Shown here: piece by piece, positions 1 to 8,992 of the stretch
How positions within the stretch are numbered: position 1 is the first letter of the stretch
Layout: each line of letters starts with the position of its first letter
Source: Kluyvera sichuanensis
Lineage (GTDB): Bacteria > Pseudomonadota > Gammaproteobacteria > Enterobacterales > Enterobacteriaceae
Reading direction: 5' to 3'
NCBI RefSeq assembly: GCF_014218705.1
Contig: NZ_JABBJF010000035.1
Coordinates: 1-46,379, forward strand
Length of the DNA: 46,379 bases
Program-made: the position numbers and the translations under genes
The notes under the pieces: model-generated
What the model was told of the DNA's origin: nothing
Database searches by the model: none
What the model saw: only the letters and a program-made list of their open reading frames with translations

Positions 1-99
1 TGGTCCCACCTGACCCCATGCCGAACTCAGAAGTGAAACGCCGTAGCGCCGATGGTAGTGTGGGGTCTCCCCATGCGAGAGTAGGGAACTGCCAGACAT
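1..99 (+). rRNA. rrf: 5S ribosomal RNA, 3' part
   Basis: The first 99 bases match the enterobacterial 5S rRNA from about nucleotide 22 to its 3' end, including the CCGAACTCAGAAGTGAAACG stretch and the closing GGGAACTGCCAGACAT. About 21 bases of the 5' end lie outside the window. The last helix strand reads GCCAGACAT where E. coli has GCCAGGCAT, a small difference that would be matched or mismatched by the missing 5' strand. It is the distal gene of an rRNA operon transcribed rightwards. Confidence 0.97.
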
Positions 100-110
100 C
101 AATTAAAGTA

Positions 111-141
111 AAAAAGCCCATCCGTCAGGATGGGCTTTTTT
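111..141 (+). terminator. rRNA operon terminator
   Basis: A perfect 13-bp stem (AAAAAGCCCATCC / GGATGGGCTTTTT) with a GTCA loop ends in a run of T. It lies 12 bases after the 5S gene and is a strong intrinsic terminator for the rRNA operon. Confidence 0.95.
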
Positions 142-173
142 ACGTCTATACGAAAGTAAAAGTACGGTGAAAA

Positions 174-296
174 TCCCCGGGGTCACTGCGTTCGCCCGGG
201 CTACAGACGGTGCTGGTAGCCCGGACGAGGCGTGTTACGCCGACTCCGGGATGGTGCACACTGCCGGATGGCGGCGTGAGCGCCTTATCCGACCTA
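174..296. repeat. REP cluster (BIME-like), three units
   Basis: Three REP-like palindromic units lie head to tail in alternating orientation: one ending in CCGGGCTAC (about 174-204), one opposite unit starting GTAGCCCGGAC (about 216-250), and a near-canonical unit TGCCGGATGGCGGCGTGAGC... ending in CCGACCTAC (262-296). Alternating REP units form a BIME, common between genes in enterobacteria. This one separates the rRNA operon from convergent yhdV. Confidence 0.85.
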
Positions 297-493
297 CAAT
301 AAATAGTATTCCTGTCTCATTGAAATATCCCTTTAGAAATAAACTCGGTGCTGAAAATAAGGTAGCGCTCGCTATCTCTTTATTATGATGAGGTATTTAG
401 ATTACTGACTGGAATTAAAAGATGGGGGCTAAGTTGGTTAGAAATAAAAGCTGCGCCTATGCCATTCTGACGCTGCCAATAAGTAAGGGAAAG
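297..493. other. Intergenic stretch between REP cluster and yhdV terminator
   Basis: AT-rich sequence with no credible gene. The only structure I see is a short palindrome TAGCGCTCGCTA at 363-374. In E. coli the amino-acid ABC transporter genes yhdWXYZ stand between the rRNA operon and yhdV; none are present here. Confidence 0.6.
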
Positions 494-519
494 GGCCAGA
501 AAGCGGGCGCCTTCTGGCC
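494..519 (-). terminator. Probable yhdV terminator
   Basis: An 8-bp inverted repeat GGCCAGAA / TTCTGGCC, followed on the minus strand by CTTTCCC, lies six bases past the yhdV stop codon. The T-run is poor, so termination may be partial. Confidence 0.6.
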
Positions 520-525
520 GTTGTG

Positions 526-747
526 TTATTTGGTCAGTGCAACGATACCCAGCGTCAGGCCCGCGAGGGCAGCTGCACCACCGGCGATAGCACCCGCGGT
601 TTCCCAGTTGTCCTGCGTCGTTCCTTTCATGCAAGTGTTGGTGTGAACCAGACGGCCCTGATCGTCATAAACGGGTACACAAGGGGAGTCATGCGCACAG
701 CCAGCAAGCAGCGTTGCCAGCAGTGTCACCAGAATAAATTTTTTCAT
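526..747 (-). CDS. yhdV: YhdV-family predicted outer-membrane lipoprotein
   Basis: A 73-residue protein recognised as YhdV, the small lipoprotein encoded downstream of acrF in E. coli. Residues 1-16 form a lipoprotein signal (MKKFILVTLLATLLAGC) with the lipobox LAGC, so the mature protein begins at Cys16 and should be acylated. The middle contains a conserved CVPVYDDQGRLVHTNTCMKG segment with two further cysteines. The C-terminal third is a Gly/Ala-rich hydrophobic stretch resembling a glycine-zipper. Function is unknown. It lies downstream of acrF on the same strand, but 318 bp and an acrF terminator lie between, so it probably has its own promoter. Confidence 0.9.
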   Translation of the reverse strand: MKKFILVTLLATLLAGCAHDSPCVPVYDDQGRLVHTNTCMKGTTQDNWETAGAIAGGAAALAGLTLGIVALTK

Positions 748-1020
748 GATGTTGCCTCTAAATAATCCGTTTCATTACGCCAGAAATATGTCGTATTACG
801 GAATGGCTTATTTTATCACCTGCGCTATAGCCTATAGATAGGGGGATTTATCTCAATTTATGTGGTTCGTAAATATCGTGGAGAAGAGAGGCTGAAAACG
901 GTGGAATTATGCAGAAATGATGCAGAGGAAAATAACGAAATGACGAGTCGCGTAGCGTAACTGATGGTCTGGTGGCCTAACGCATTGAGCCCGCTGAACT
1001 AATCTTCCTGACTCACCGGC
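748..1020. other. Intergenic region upstream of yhdV
   Basis: About 270 bases, AT-rich next to yhdV, that should carry the yhdV promoter. The minus strand shows an AGAGGCAAC Shine-Dalgarno region just before the yhdV ATG. I find no credible small gene or strong repeat. Confidence 0.5.
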
Positions 1021-1048
1021 AAAAAGAAAGGCGCCTACAGGCGCCTTT
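1021..1048 (-). terminator. acrEF operon terminator
   Basis: Perfect 9-bp stem AAAGGCGCC / GGCGCCTTT with a four-base loop. On the minus strand it is followed by TTTCTTTTT, 18 bases past the acrF stop codon, an intrinsic terminator for acrEF. Confidence 0.88.
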
Positions 1049-1065
1049 TATCATGAGTACTCGTA

Positions 1066-4000
1066 TTACTCAGAGTGTTTGGTAAAGCGTCGTTTAACCA
1101 CCACAAAGAACACTGGCACGAAGAAGATTGCCAGCAGCGTCGCGGTCAGCATCCCGCCCATCACGCCGGTACCGACGGCGTTCTGCGCACCGCTGCCCGC
1201 GCCGTGGCTGATAACCAGCGGCATAACGCCGAGAATAAAGGCCAGAGACGTCATTAGAATTGGACGCAGACGCATACGTGATGCCTCGAGGGTGGCCTCG
1301 ATGATGCCTTTCCCCTCTTTATCCATCAGGTCTTTGGCAAACTCGACGATCAAGATGGCGTTCTTCGCCGATAGACCGATGGTGGTCAACAGACCCACCT
1401 GGAAGTAAACATCGTTATTCAGTCCGCGTAGTGAGGCTGCCAGCAGCGCACCGACAACGCCCAGTGGCACAACCAGCATAACGGAGAATGGAATCGACCA
1501 GCTCTCATAGAGCGCGGCCAGGCACAGGAAGACGACGATCAGCGAGATGGCATACAGCGCAGGGGCCTGGTTGCCCGACAGACGTTCTTGATAGGACATT
1601 CCCGTCCAGTCGAAGCCGATGCCAGAAGGCAGCTTGCTGGCCAGCTGTTCCATTAGCGTCATCGCCTCACCGGTACTTTTACCCGGTGCCGCTTCACCGA
1701 GGATCTCCATGGATGGCAGACCGTTATAGCGTTCCAGACGCGGAGAACCATACACCCAGCGTGAAGTGACAAAGGCAGAGAATGGCACCATCTCACCGTT
1801 TGAGCTACGGACGTACATGTTGTTGACGTCGCCTGGCAGCATGCGGAATTTTGCGTCTGCCTGAACGTAAACCTTCTTCACGCGACCGTGGTCAATAAAG
1901 TCGTTTACGTAGTAGCCGCCCAACGCCGCAGAAATAGTCTCGTTGATGTCAGACAGCGAAACGCCCAGCGCCTGTGCTTTTTCCTGGTCGACATCGAGTT
2001 TGAACTGCGCGGTATCTTCGAGGCCGTTTGGACGCACGCGAACCAGCTGATCCGGATGCTGTTGTACCATGCCAAGAAGCTGGTTACGCGCCTGAGTCAG
2101 TGCCGTATGACCAAGGTTGCCCTGGTCAATCAGCTCAAAGTCGAAGCCGGTCGCCGTGCCCAGCTCGATAATCGCTGGCATGTTGAACGGGAAGACCATC
2201 GCATCTTTAATCTGGCTGAAGGCCATGGTGGCACGCTTGATAACTGATTCCGCGCTGTTTTCATCGCCGCTACGCTCATCCCACGGCTTCAGGCTTACGA
2301 ACGCCATACCGGAGTTCTGTCCCTGGCCGCTGAAACTGAAACCGTTAACCGTAAAGACGCTCTCAACGTTCGACTTTTCGTTATTGAGGTAGTAGTGGGT
2401 CACCGTATCCAGTACCTTCTGAGTACGCTCCTGCGTCGCACCAGCCGGTAGCTGTACCATGGTCAGGAATACGCCCTGATCTTCATCCGGCAGGAAGGAG
2501 GTGGGCAGGCGCATAAACAGTACCGCCATCCCCACAACGATCAGCAGGTAGATAAGCAGGTAGCGCCCGGTGGCGCGCAGAATGCCGCTGACGCTATTGG
2601 TATAGTGGTTAACGCTCTGATCAAACTTATTGTTAAACCAGCCGAAGAACCCTTTCTTCTCGTAGTGATCTGCAGAAGCTGGTTTCAGCAGCGTGGCGCA
2701 CAGCGCCGGAGTAAGGATCAGAGCCACCAGTACCGACAGCGCCATGGCGGAAACGATGGTTATCGAGAACTGGCGGTAGATAGCCCCGGTTGAGCCGCCG
2801 AAGAAGGCCATCGGTACGAATACCGCCGACAGCACCATCGCGATCCCAACCAGCGCACCCTGGATCTGCTCCATCGACTTCTCGGTGGCCTCGACGGGCG
2901 ATAGCTTCTCCTCGACCATCACACGCTCGACGTTTTCCACCACCACGATGGCATCGTCGACGAGCAGGCCTATCGCGAGCACCATCCCGAACATGGTGAG
3001 GGTGTTTATCGAGTAGCCGAACATCGACAGCACGGCAAAGGTTCCGAGAAGCACCACCGGTACCGCAATCGTCGGGATCAGGGTCGCACGAATGTTCTGC
3101 AAGAACAGGTACATGACGAGGAAGACGAGAATAATCGCCTCAAACAACGTCTTAATCACTTCGTGAATCGAGATGGTCACGAACGGCGTGGTGTCATACG
3201 GATAGACCACCTTCATCCCCTGCGGGAAGAACGGTTGCAGCTCCGCGAGCTTAGCTTTAATCGCATTGGCGGTATCCAGCGCATTCGCACCGGTAGCCAG
3301 CTTGATCCCGAGGCCTGATGCAGGCTTACCGTTAATACGTGCGACCACGTTGTAGTTTTCGCCGCCGAGCTCAATTCGCGCGACGTCACTCAGATGAACG
3401 ACCGAACCATCCGCGTTCACGCGTAGGGTCACTTTACCGAACTCAACCGGGTCTTTCAGACGCGTCTGGGCAATAATCGAGGCGTTCAACTGCTGGCCTT
3501 TCACTGCCGGCGTACCGCCCAGTTGGCCTGCTGCGATCTGGTCGTTCTGCACCTTCAACTGGTTGATAACGTCCACCGGCGTCAGGCTGTATTTGTTCAG
3601 CAGGTTGCCGTCGAGCCAGATACGCATCGCATATTGCGCACCAAAGAGCTGCACGTCGCCCACACCGTTCAGGCGACTAATAGGGTCTTTAACGTTAGAA
3701 GCAATATAGTCTGAAATATCGTCCTGTACGGTCGTTGGGTTATCAGAGATAAACCCGGCCACCATCAGGAAACTGCTGCTCGACTTCTCTACGCTGATAC
3801 CCTGCTGTTGTACTTCCTGCGGCAGTAGCGGCGTTGCCAGAGAGAGCTTGTTCTGTACCTGCACCTGGGCAATATCCGGATCGGTCCCTGATTTAAAGGT
3901 CAGGGTGATGGTCACGGAACCCGCAGAGTCACTGGTGGAGGACATGTACATCAGGTTATCGATACCGTTCATGTTCTGTTCGATAACCTGGGTGACGGTA

Positions 4001-4176
4001 TCCTGTACGGTTTGCGCATCAGCGCCCGGATAGGTCGCGGAGATAGCCACCGCAGGCGGGGCGATCGTCGGGTACTGGGCGATAGGCAACTGCAGTATCG
4101 CCAGGCCGCCGGCAATCATCATGATGATGGCCAGAACCCAGGCAAACACCGGTCGATGGATAAAAAACTTAGACAT
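1066..4176 (-). CDS. acrF: AcrF, RND multidrug efflux pump inner-membrane subunit
   Basis: A 1036-residue RND (HAE1 family) proton/drug antiporter, the usual length for AcrB/AcrF (1034-1049). The protein starts [17 protein letters not shown] with TM1, followed by a large periplasmic porter/docking domain, TM2-TM7, a second periplasmic domain and TM8-TM12. The proton-relay pair Asp407-Asp408 is intact in the segment [20 protein letters not shown], and the TM10 lysine is seen in [16 protein letters not shown]. It works as a homotrimer with the periplasmic adaptor AcrE and an outer-membrane TolC channel. acrE lies 12 bp upstream, giving an acrEF operon. The adjacent divergent acrS supports AcrF rather than AcrB. 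In E. coli this pump is usually weakly expressed; here no truncation or frameshift is seen. Confidence 0.95.
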   Translation of the reverse strand: MSKFFIHRPVFAWVLAIIMMIAGGLAILQLPIAQYPTIAPPAVAISATYPGADAQTVQDTVTQVIEQNMNGIDNLMYMSSTSDSAGSVTITLTFKSGTDPDIAQVQVQNKLSLATPLLPQEVQQQGISVEKSSSSFLMVAGFISDNPTTVQDDISDYIASNVKDPISRLNGVGDVQLFGAQYAMRIWLDGNLLNKYSLTPVDVINQLKVQNDQIAAGQLGGTPAVKGQQLNASIIAQTRLKDPVEFGKVTLRVNADGSVVHLSDVARIELGGENYNVVARINGKPASGLGIKLATGANALDTANAIKAKLAELQPFFPQGMKVVYPYDTTPFVTISIHEVIKTLFEAIILVFLVMYLFLQNIRATLIPTIAVPVVLLGTFAVLSMFGYSINTLTMFGMVLAIGLLVDDAIVVVENVERVMVEEKLSPVEATEKSMEQIQGALVGIAMVLSAVFVPMAFFGGSTGAIYRQFSITIVSAMALSVLVALILTPALCATLLKPASADHYEKKGFFGWFNNKFDQSVNHYTNSVSGILRATGRYLLIYLLIVVGMAVLFMRLPTSFLPDEDQGVFLTMVQLPAGATQERTQKVLDTVTHYYLNNEKSNVESVFTVNGFSFSGQGQNSGMAFVSLKPWDERSGDENSAESVIKRATMAFSQIKDAMVFPFNMPAIIELGTATGFDFELIDQGNLGHTALTQARNQLLGMVQQHPDQLVRVRPNGLEDTAQFKLDVDQEKAQALGVSLSDINETISAALGGYYVNDFIDHGRVKKVYVQADAKFRMLPGDVNNMYVRSSNGEMVPFSAFVTSRWVYGSPRLERYNGLPSMEILGEAAPGKSTGEAMTLMEQLASKLPSGIGFDWTGMSYQERLSGNQAPALYAISLIVVFLCLAALYESWSIPFSVMLVVPLGVVGALLAASLRGLNNDVYFQVGLLTTIGLSAKNAILIVEFAKDLMDKEGKGIIEATLEASRMRLRPILMTSLAFILGVMPLVISHGAGSGAQNAVGTGVMGGMLTATLLAIFFVPVFFVVVKRRFTKHSE

Positions 4177-4188
4177 TTAATCGGTACC

Positions 4189-5328
4189 TTATTGCGCAGC
4201 CGGAGCCGCGGTATCCTCTTCAGCCTTCACGGTGGCGCCAGGGCGAACCTTCTGCAGGCCGCTGACGATAACTTTGTCGCCGGCTTTCAGACCGCTGGTA
4301 ATCAGCCACTGGTCGCCAACGGCCTGGGCCGCCACCACGCTGCGCGTTTCCACCTGGTTCTTATCGTTTACCAGCAGAACCGTTGCATCGCCGCGCGGTG
4401 TACGGGTGACACCCTGCTGCGGAACCAGCATAGCGTTTGGATTCACACCTTCATCAATACGAGCGCGAACGAACATCCCCGGCAGCAGTACGTGCTGTGG
4501 GTTCGGGAAAATCGCGCGCAGGGTGATGGAACCCGTGCTCTCATCGACGGTGACGTCAGAGAACTGCAGAGAACCTTTCAGCGCATAAGGCTGGCCATTT
4601 TCCATGAGCAGTTGAACGCTTTTTGCGTCGCCGCCCTGCTGCAAACTTTCTTGCTTGAGGCGCATAAAGTCGCTGCTGGACTGAGTCACATCGACATAGA
4701 TAGGGTCAAGCTGCTGTACCGTGGCCATGGCATCAGACTGGCCGTTGGTGACTAGCGCACCTTCGGTAACGCTGGATTTGCCGATACGGCCGGTAATTGG
4801 CGAGGTGACTTTGGTGTAGGCCAGATTAATGCGTGCGCTCTCCACGGCTGCCTTTGCCGCCATCACATCCGCATCGGCCTGACGTGCGGTAGCGACCGCC
4901 TGGTCATAATCCTGCTGACTGATGTACTGGGTGCCCAGCAGAGGGACATAGCGCTTTACCGTCAGGTGAGCGATTACCGCAGCGGCTTCTGCTTTAGTTT
5001 GATCGCCTTTAGCGCTGTCATAGGCTGCCTGGTAGGTTGCTGGATCAATTTGATAGAGAGATTGCCCGGCCTCAACATCGCTACCTTCGACAAAGTTGCG
5101 TTTGAGAATAATCCCGCTGACCTGCGGGCGAACTTCAGCAACGCGAAACGCGGAGGTCCGGCCCGGTAATTCTGTGGTGATGGACAATGGCGCGTTGTTC
5201 ACGGTGTGAACGGTAACCTGAGGTGTTGGCGCATGCGCTTGTTGGCTTCCAGAATTATCGCAGCCGCTAAGTAATGCCGCAGAGATAATTAAGCTGGATA
5301 AGAGTGTAACCCTGGCGTGACTCGTCAT
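4189..5328 (-). CDS. acrE: AcrE, RND efflux periplasmic adaptor (membrane fusion lipoprotein)
   Basis: A 379-residue membrane-fusion protein. The N-terminus has a lipoprotein signal ending in the lipobox LLSGC, so the mature protein is probably anchored in the inner membrane by a lipid. It continues with the barrel-sandwich/lipoyl hybrid half (about 60-100), an alpha-helical hairpin rich in Ala/Gln/Asp (about 100-170), the second lipoyl half (ITGRIGKSSVTEGALVTNG), a beta-barrel domain and a membrane-proximal C-terminal domain. It bridges AcrF and TolC. The gene is first in the acrEF operon and divergent from acrS. Length agrees with AcrA/AcrE (about 385-397). Confidence 0.94.
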   Translation of the reverse strand: MTSHARVTLLSSLIISAALLSGCDNSGSQQAHAPTPQVTVHTVNNAPLSITTELPGRTSAFRVAEVRPQVSGIILKRNFVEGSDVEAGQSLYQIDPATYQAAYDSAKGDQTKAEAAAVIAHLTVKRYVPLLGTQYISQQDYDQAVATARQADADVMAAKAAVESARINLAYTKVTSPITGRIGKSSVTEGALVTNGQSDAMATVQQLDPIYVDVTQSSSDFMRLKQESLQQGGDAKSVQLLMENGQPYALKGSLQFSDVTVDESTGSITLRAIFPNPQHVLLPGMFVRARIDEGVNPNAMLVPQQGVTRTPRGDATVLLVNDKNQVETRSVVAAQAVGDQWLITSGLKAGDKVIVSGLQKVRPGATVKAEEDTAAPAAQ

Positions 5329-5688
5329 TGCTGTTCCTTATAGATTGATAGCCAGGTTTGACTAAAAATCTGTGAAAGAAAGGGTGAATAAAAAAAGCAG
5401 TTCGTTATCCTACAAATAAACATCGGTGGATGTAAGGGATAGTTATTTTTGGACAATCATCAAAGGCACGGAAACGCAAAAATAGCAGGATTAGAGAATT
5501 TACGCAGAGAGAAAAGGAAAAGAATGCATTCATTGTGTGAATGTTAATTAATGATTCATGCATTTAGTGGATTTATTTATTTTAAGTATTTATCAAACTT
5601 TTTGGTAAATATTACGGTTAGTCTCAATGGTAAATTGAATTAATTGATTTTCCATCCACCGTGAATGTTGCGGTAAGTGACGCAGGCT
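5329..5688. promoter_or_regulatory. acrS-acrE divergent promoter region with candidate TetR operator
   Basis: This 360-bp AT-rich region must hold both promoters. It contains an exact 5-5-5 inverted repeat ATTCA-TTGTG-TGAAT at 5528-5542, nested in a larger imperfect dyad with AATGCAT at 5523-5529 and ATGCATT at 5558-5564. AcrR-family repressors bind ~24-bp palindromes containing similar ACAT/ATGT-type half-sites, so this is a plausible AcrS operator. That assignment is inference from position and symmetry only. Confidence 0.5.
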
Positions 5689-6342
5689 ATGGCCAGAAAA
5701 ACGAAAGAAGAGGCGCTCAAGACGCGCCAACTGCTGCTTGATTCGGCAATCGAGCAGTTTGCACTGCGGGGCGTAAGCAACACCACGCTGACCGATATTG
5801 CTGATGCCGCTGGGGTAACGCGCGGCGCAGTGTATTGGCATTTTGCCAGCAAAAGTGAATTATTTAATGCAATGTGGGAAGAACAATTGCCGCTGCGTGA
5901 TTTAATTCATCATAAATTGATACAAATAGAAAGCACTAATCCGCTATTAAACTTAAGAAATAAATTTGTCGTTGGTTTGCAATATATCGCGGAGACACCA
6001 CGCCAGCGCGCCTTAATGCAGATTCTGTATCATAAATGCGAATTTAGCTGCGATATGATGCCGGAGCATGAAATCAGAGGGAGGATAGGTTTTAGCTATG
6101 ATGCTATGCGAAATATATTGCAGGCCTGCGTACGTAACAGAATATTACCCATTGATACAAACGTTGAGATTGTATTGATCGTATTACATAGCGCATTTAG
6201 CGGTATTATCAAAAACTGGCTAATGAGCCCTCAGTCGTTCGATCTCTACCAGCAGGCTCCGCTACTGGTCGACAATATTATGGCAACCATCTGCGCCCAA
6301 AGTCTGTGGGCTGCCCGGCCCGCGCTGGTCGTTAACCAGTAA
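5689..6342 (+). CDS. acrS: AcrS (EnvR), TetR-family repressor of efflux genes
   Basis: TetR/AcrR-family regulator. The N-terminal 55 residues form the HTH domain: EEALKTRQLLLDSAIEQFAL, then TLTDIADAAGVTRGAVYWHF, the family's recognition helix. The C-terminal region (about 60-200) is the all-helical ligand-binding domain. I chose the ATG at 5689, giving MARKTKEEAL as in AcrR and AcrS (217 residues), over an in-frame GTG at 5677. In E. coli, AcrS represses acrAB and lies divergent to acrEF, as here. The C-terminal half is lower in GC than neighbouring genes and diverges more from E. coli AcrS than the DNA-binding domain does. Confidence 0.9.
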   Translation: MARKTKEEALKTRQLLLDSAIEQFALRGVSNTTLTDIADAAGVTRGAVYWHFASKSELFNAMWEEQLPLRDLIHHKLIQIESTNPLLNLRNKFVVGLQYIAETPRQRALMQILYHKCEFSCDMMPEHEIRGRIGFSYDAMRNILQACVRNRILPIDTNVEIVLIVLHSAFSGIIKNWLMSPQSFDLYQQAPLLVDNIMATICAQSLWAARPALVVNQ

Positions 6343-6463
6343 CCGCCCGTCCTCTCAGGCAGGGAAGCCTGAAGATAATTCATCTGGCCTCGCTTGTGCT
6401 GTTCTCAGCTTTCGGCTTCTGTCATCTTATTATTCTACTCATCATCCCCGTAACGAGGTGTTT

Positions 6464-7297
6464 ATGAACGTGATTTCCCGTCAGATTGGCGATTTTCTGG
6501 TGACGCCGCTCAGCGACGGTAATATGGCCGCGAGTCTCGAACTCTTGTCTGGCATTAGTACCACAGAGGCCGGAGAGATCCAGCGGCAGGCGGGGATTGC
6601 TGAGCCCGGAAATCTGCATATCTACGGTTATCTTATCCGCGGACGCGGACGAACGATTCTGGTGGATTCAGGAACCGGTGGCGTCAATAACGTAGGTGGG
6701 CAGTTGAAAGCCAATTTGCAGGCCGCAGGCGTCCTGCCAGAAACGGTGGATACGGTGCTGTTGACCCACGCCCATCCTGACCATCTGGGGGGCTTGCTGG
6801 ACGAGGAGGGCCTGATGGTTTATCCCAACGCCGAACTCTATCTACATCCGCTTGAGAAGGCATTCTGGCTGGACGATGCGCGATTTGCGCAGGCCAATGA
6901 ACGTCAGCAGCGTAATTTTATTCGCGCGCGCCAGACGCTGGCCGCCTACGGTGAGCGTGTGCGCCTGCTGAGCGATGCGCCGATTGCTGAGGGGATTCAC
7001 CCCGTTCCTCTGCCAGGGCATACACCGGGGCATACCGGGTTCAGAATTGATACTCCAGAGGACAGCTTGATTATCTGGGGTGACATCGTTCACTTCCCCT
7101 ATATTCAGACCGCGCATCCTGGCGTGAGCATCGCTTTTGATATCGATAGAGAACAGGCGGAAGCGTCGCGTAAACGCATTCTGGCACAGGCGGCAGCGGA
7201 ACAGTGGTTGGTGGCGGGGATGCACTTCGGTGGATCGGGCTTTGCGCGGGTGATTCCTGAGGCTAAAGGTTACCGAATCGTCTACGCTGAGGCGTAA
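6464..7297 (+). CDS. Metallo-beta-lactamase-fold hydrolase
   Basis: A 277-residue enzyme of the metallo-beta-lactamase superfamily. The zinc signature HxHxDH is His102-Ala-His104-Pro-Asp106-His107, followed by the His of LPGHTPGHTGF and the Asp of WGDIVHFP, so both metal sites appear intact. Overall layout (NLHIYGYLIRGRGRTILVDSG near residue 50-70, then the HxHxDH motif) resembles the branch that contains N-acyl homoserine lactonases and YtnP-like proteins, but the substrate cannot be read from the sequence. Start at ATG 6464 is favoured by GAGG at 6455-6458; an upstream GTG at 6458 is in frame. There is no signal peptide, so it is probably cytoplasmic. It stands between acrS and fis, where E. 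coli has yhdU and yhdJ. Confidence 0.85.
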   Translation: MNVISRQIGDFLVTPLSDGNMAASLELLSGISTTEAGEIQRQAGIAEPGNLHIYGYLIRGRGRTILVDSGTGGVNNVGGQLKANLQAAGVLPETVDTVLLTHAHPDHLGGLLDEEGLMVYPNAELYLHPLEKAFWLDDARFAQANERQQRNFIRARQTLAAYGERVRLLSDAPIAEGIHPVPLPGHTPGHTGFRIDTPEDSLIIWGDIVHFPYIQTAHPGVSIAFDIDREQAEASRKRILAQAAAEQWLVAGMHFGGSGFARVIPEAKGYRIVYAEA

Positions 7298-7320
7298 CAC
7301 TGGCAATAAAACAGGCAATA

Positions 7321-7353
7321 AAAAAGGCGCTTCCCCATGCCGAGTAGCGCCTT
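7321..7353 (-). terminator. dusB-fis terminator
   Basis: 8-bp inverted repeat AAGGCGCT / AGCGCCTT with a 14-base loop. On the minus strand the stem continues into TTTTTTA, an intrinsic terminator after fis; on the plus strand it may also slow transcription leaving the metallo-hydrolase gene. Confidence 0.8.
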
Positions 7354-7380
7354 CAAAATCAAGCAATTAACTGATTAGTA

Positions 7381-7677
7381 TCAGTTCATGCCATATTTTT
7401 TCAGTTTCTTACGCAGAGTACCGCGGTTGATGCCCATCATCAGGGCTGCGCGGGTCTGGTTACCACGGGTGTATTGCATCACCATGTCCAACAGGGGCTG
7501 TTCTACTTCAGCCAGTACCAGCTCATACAGGTCATTAACGTCCTGACCGTTCAGTTGAGCAAAATAGTTCTTCAGTGCCTGTTTAACCGAGTCACGCAGG
7601 GGTTTTTGGGTTACCTGATCCTGAGAGTTAACGGTAGAAACGGTCAGTACGTCAGAATTTACGCGTTGTTCGAACAT
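7381..7677 (-). CDS. fis: Fis, nucleoid-associated DNA-bending protein
   Basis: A 98-residue protein matching E. coli Fis as I know it over its full length, from [20 protein letters not shown] to a C-terminal KKLKKYGMN. The N-terminal beta-hairpin arms (about 10-26) contact DNA invertases; helices A-B form the dimer; the C-terminal helix-turn-helix (about 74-94, [19 protein letters not shown]) bends DNA. Fis activates rRNA promoters and organises the nucleoid in fast growth. It is second in the dusB-fis operon, 23 bp after dusB, and is driven from the promoter upstream of dusB. Confidence 0.98.
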
Positions 7678-7700
7678 AGTTCTGTCAGCTCTTTATTTCA

Positions 7701-8666
7701 TTACGCAAGATTTTCGAAGTATGCCTCCAACGCCTCCAGCTGTACGCTGGCATCCTCTATGGCGTTGAATGTGCGCCGAAACTGGTCATTTGGAGCGTGC
7801 TCCTGGAGATACCAGGATACGTGTTTACGCGCAATTCGGTACCCTTTTGCCTGACCATAAAAGTCATGCAGTTCCCGAACATGCGAACAAAGCAAGCGCT
7901 TAACCTCTGCCAGTGGCAGCGGAGCAAGCAGCTCTCCAGTGTCCAGATAATGCTGGATTTCCCGAAAGATCCAGGGTCTTCCCTGAGCGGCACGTCCTAT
8001 CATCAGGGCATCAGCCCCCGTATAGTCGAGTACAGCTCTGGCTTTAAGCGGGTCAGTAATGTCACCATTCGCGATAATCGGAATGGAAACTTTCTGCTTA
8101 ACTGCCCGAATGCTGTCGTATTCAGCTTCACCATTGAACAAACAGGCGCGGGTGCGTCCATGAATGGTCAGGGCCTGAATGCCACAGTCTTCGGCCAGTT
8201 GGGCAATCTCTACACAGTTACGGTGTTCCGGCGACCAACCCGTGCGAATCTTTAACGTAACAGGAACGTCCACTGCGCTGACAACCGCCGTCAGGATTGA
8301 CTTCACCTGATCGGGGTATTGCAGAAGGGCTGAACCTGCAAGCTTGCGATTCACTTTTTTGGCCGGGCAACCCATATTGATATCAATAATCTGGGCGCCA
8401 CTTTCCACGTTGATACGCGCGGCATCCGCCATCTCTTCAGGCACGCTTCCGGCAATTTGCACGGTGCGAATACCTGGCTCATCAATGTGCACCATCCGAA
8501 GGCGGGACTTATCGCTTTCCCAGACCTGTGGGTTAGACGACATCATCTCGGAAACGGTTAAACCTGCTCCCATCTCGTAGCACAACGTCCTGAACGGCCG
8601 GTCGGTAATACCTGCCATAGGCGCTGCGATCAGTCGATTTCTGAGCTGGTGTTGTCCGATACGCAT
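7701..8666 (-). CDS. dusB: DusB, tRNA-dihydrouridine synthase B
   Basis: A 321-residue FMN-dependent tRNA dihydrouridine synthase that reduces uridine (U17 in E. coli) in the D-loop. The N-terminal TIM barrel starts with [18 protein letters not shown]; the catalytic cysteine lies in NMGCPAKKV (near residue 100), and FMN-phosphate contacts are seen in IIANGDI and [15 protein letters not shown]. The C-terminal helical domain binds tRNA. It is first in the dusB-fis operon, and its mRNA leader is known in E. coli to help fis translation. The start ATG at 8666 and the leader sequence before it closely resemble the E. coli ones. Confidence 0.97.
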   Translation of the reverse strand: MRIGQHQLRNRLIAAPMAGITDRPFRTLCYEMGAGLTVSEMMSSNPQVWESDKSRLRMVHIDEPGIRTVQIAGSVPEEMADAARINVESGAQIIDINMGCPAKKVNRKLAGSALLQYPDQVKSILTAVVSAVDVPVTLKIRTGWSPEHRNCVEIAQLAEDCGIQALTIHGRTRACLFNGEAEYDSIRAVKQKVSIPIIANGDITDPLKARAVLDYTGADALMIGRAAQGRPWIFREIQHYLDTGELLAPLPLAEVKRLLCSHVRELHDFYGQAKGYRIARKHVSWYLQEHAPNDQFRRTFNAIEDASVQLEALEAYFENLA

Positions 8667-8705
8667 GAGTTAAGAAATGACCATACTGTGACTGCAAGGC
8701 GGCGT

Positions 8706-8734
8706 ATATTACGCATTTTTTGCACGAGATGAAA
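8706..8734 (-). promoter_or_regulatory. dusB-fis promoter
   Basis: On the minus strand a -35 box TTTCAT (8729-8734) and -10 box TAATAT (8706-8711) are separated by 17 bp. The -10 is followed by the GC-rich discriminator ACGCCGCC. This is the arrangement of the E. coli fis promoter, known for growth-rate and stringent control and Fis autorepression. The flanking AT-rich DNA up to 8880 could hold Fis and CRP sites, which I have not assigned. Confidence 0.85.
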
Positions 8735-8906
8735 GGCCAAACTTTAACCAATCCTCTGAGGTGGATCAAAGAATCGTAGTAAGCGTAAACGGTAATTAGG
8801 AATTAGTTATATAAATCATTGCATTAGAAATATATGATTATTTTATCTACGCGCATATTTTTGCGTAACTTCTCATTTTTTCTTCATCAGCAGGAGATTT
8901 GGCAAG

Positions 8907-8935
8907 ATAATCTGCTGATTAAATCAGCAGATTAT
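8907..8935. repeat. Perfect 14-bp-arm palindrome between dusB and cah
   Basis: ATAATCTGCTGATT / AATCAGCAGATTAT around a single central A, symmetrical over 29 bases. It lies 58 bases past the carbonic anhydrase stop codon. On the minus strand it could fold as the end of the cah transcript, but no T-run follows. A half-copy ATCAGCAG also occurs at about 8886-8893. The rest of 8735-8992 holds only AT-rich sequence. Confidence 0.8.
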
Positions 8936-8992
8936 TGTGACATAGTGTGACTATGCTCCCATATTCAGAATATGATCGTGATGCTTTTCAGG

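Noticed and set aside
167-388. Short open frame over the REP cluster
   Set aside because: Its sequence is made of REP palindromes and AT-rich spacer; no protein family resemblance.
4012-4755. Open frame of 247 codons antisense to acrE and acrF
   Set aside because: It spans two well-supported genes on the other strand, has His/Arg-rich composition typical of antisense frames in GC-rich codons, and shows no recognisable domain.
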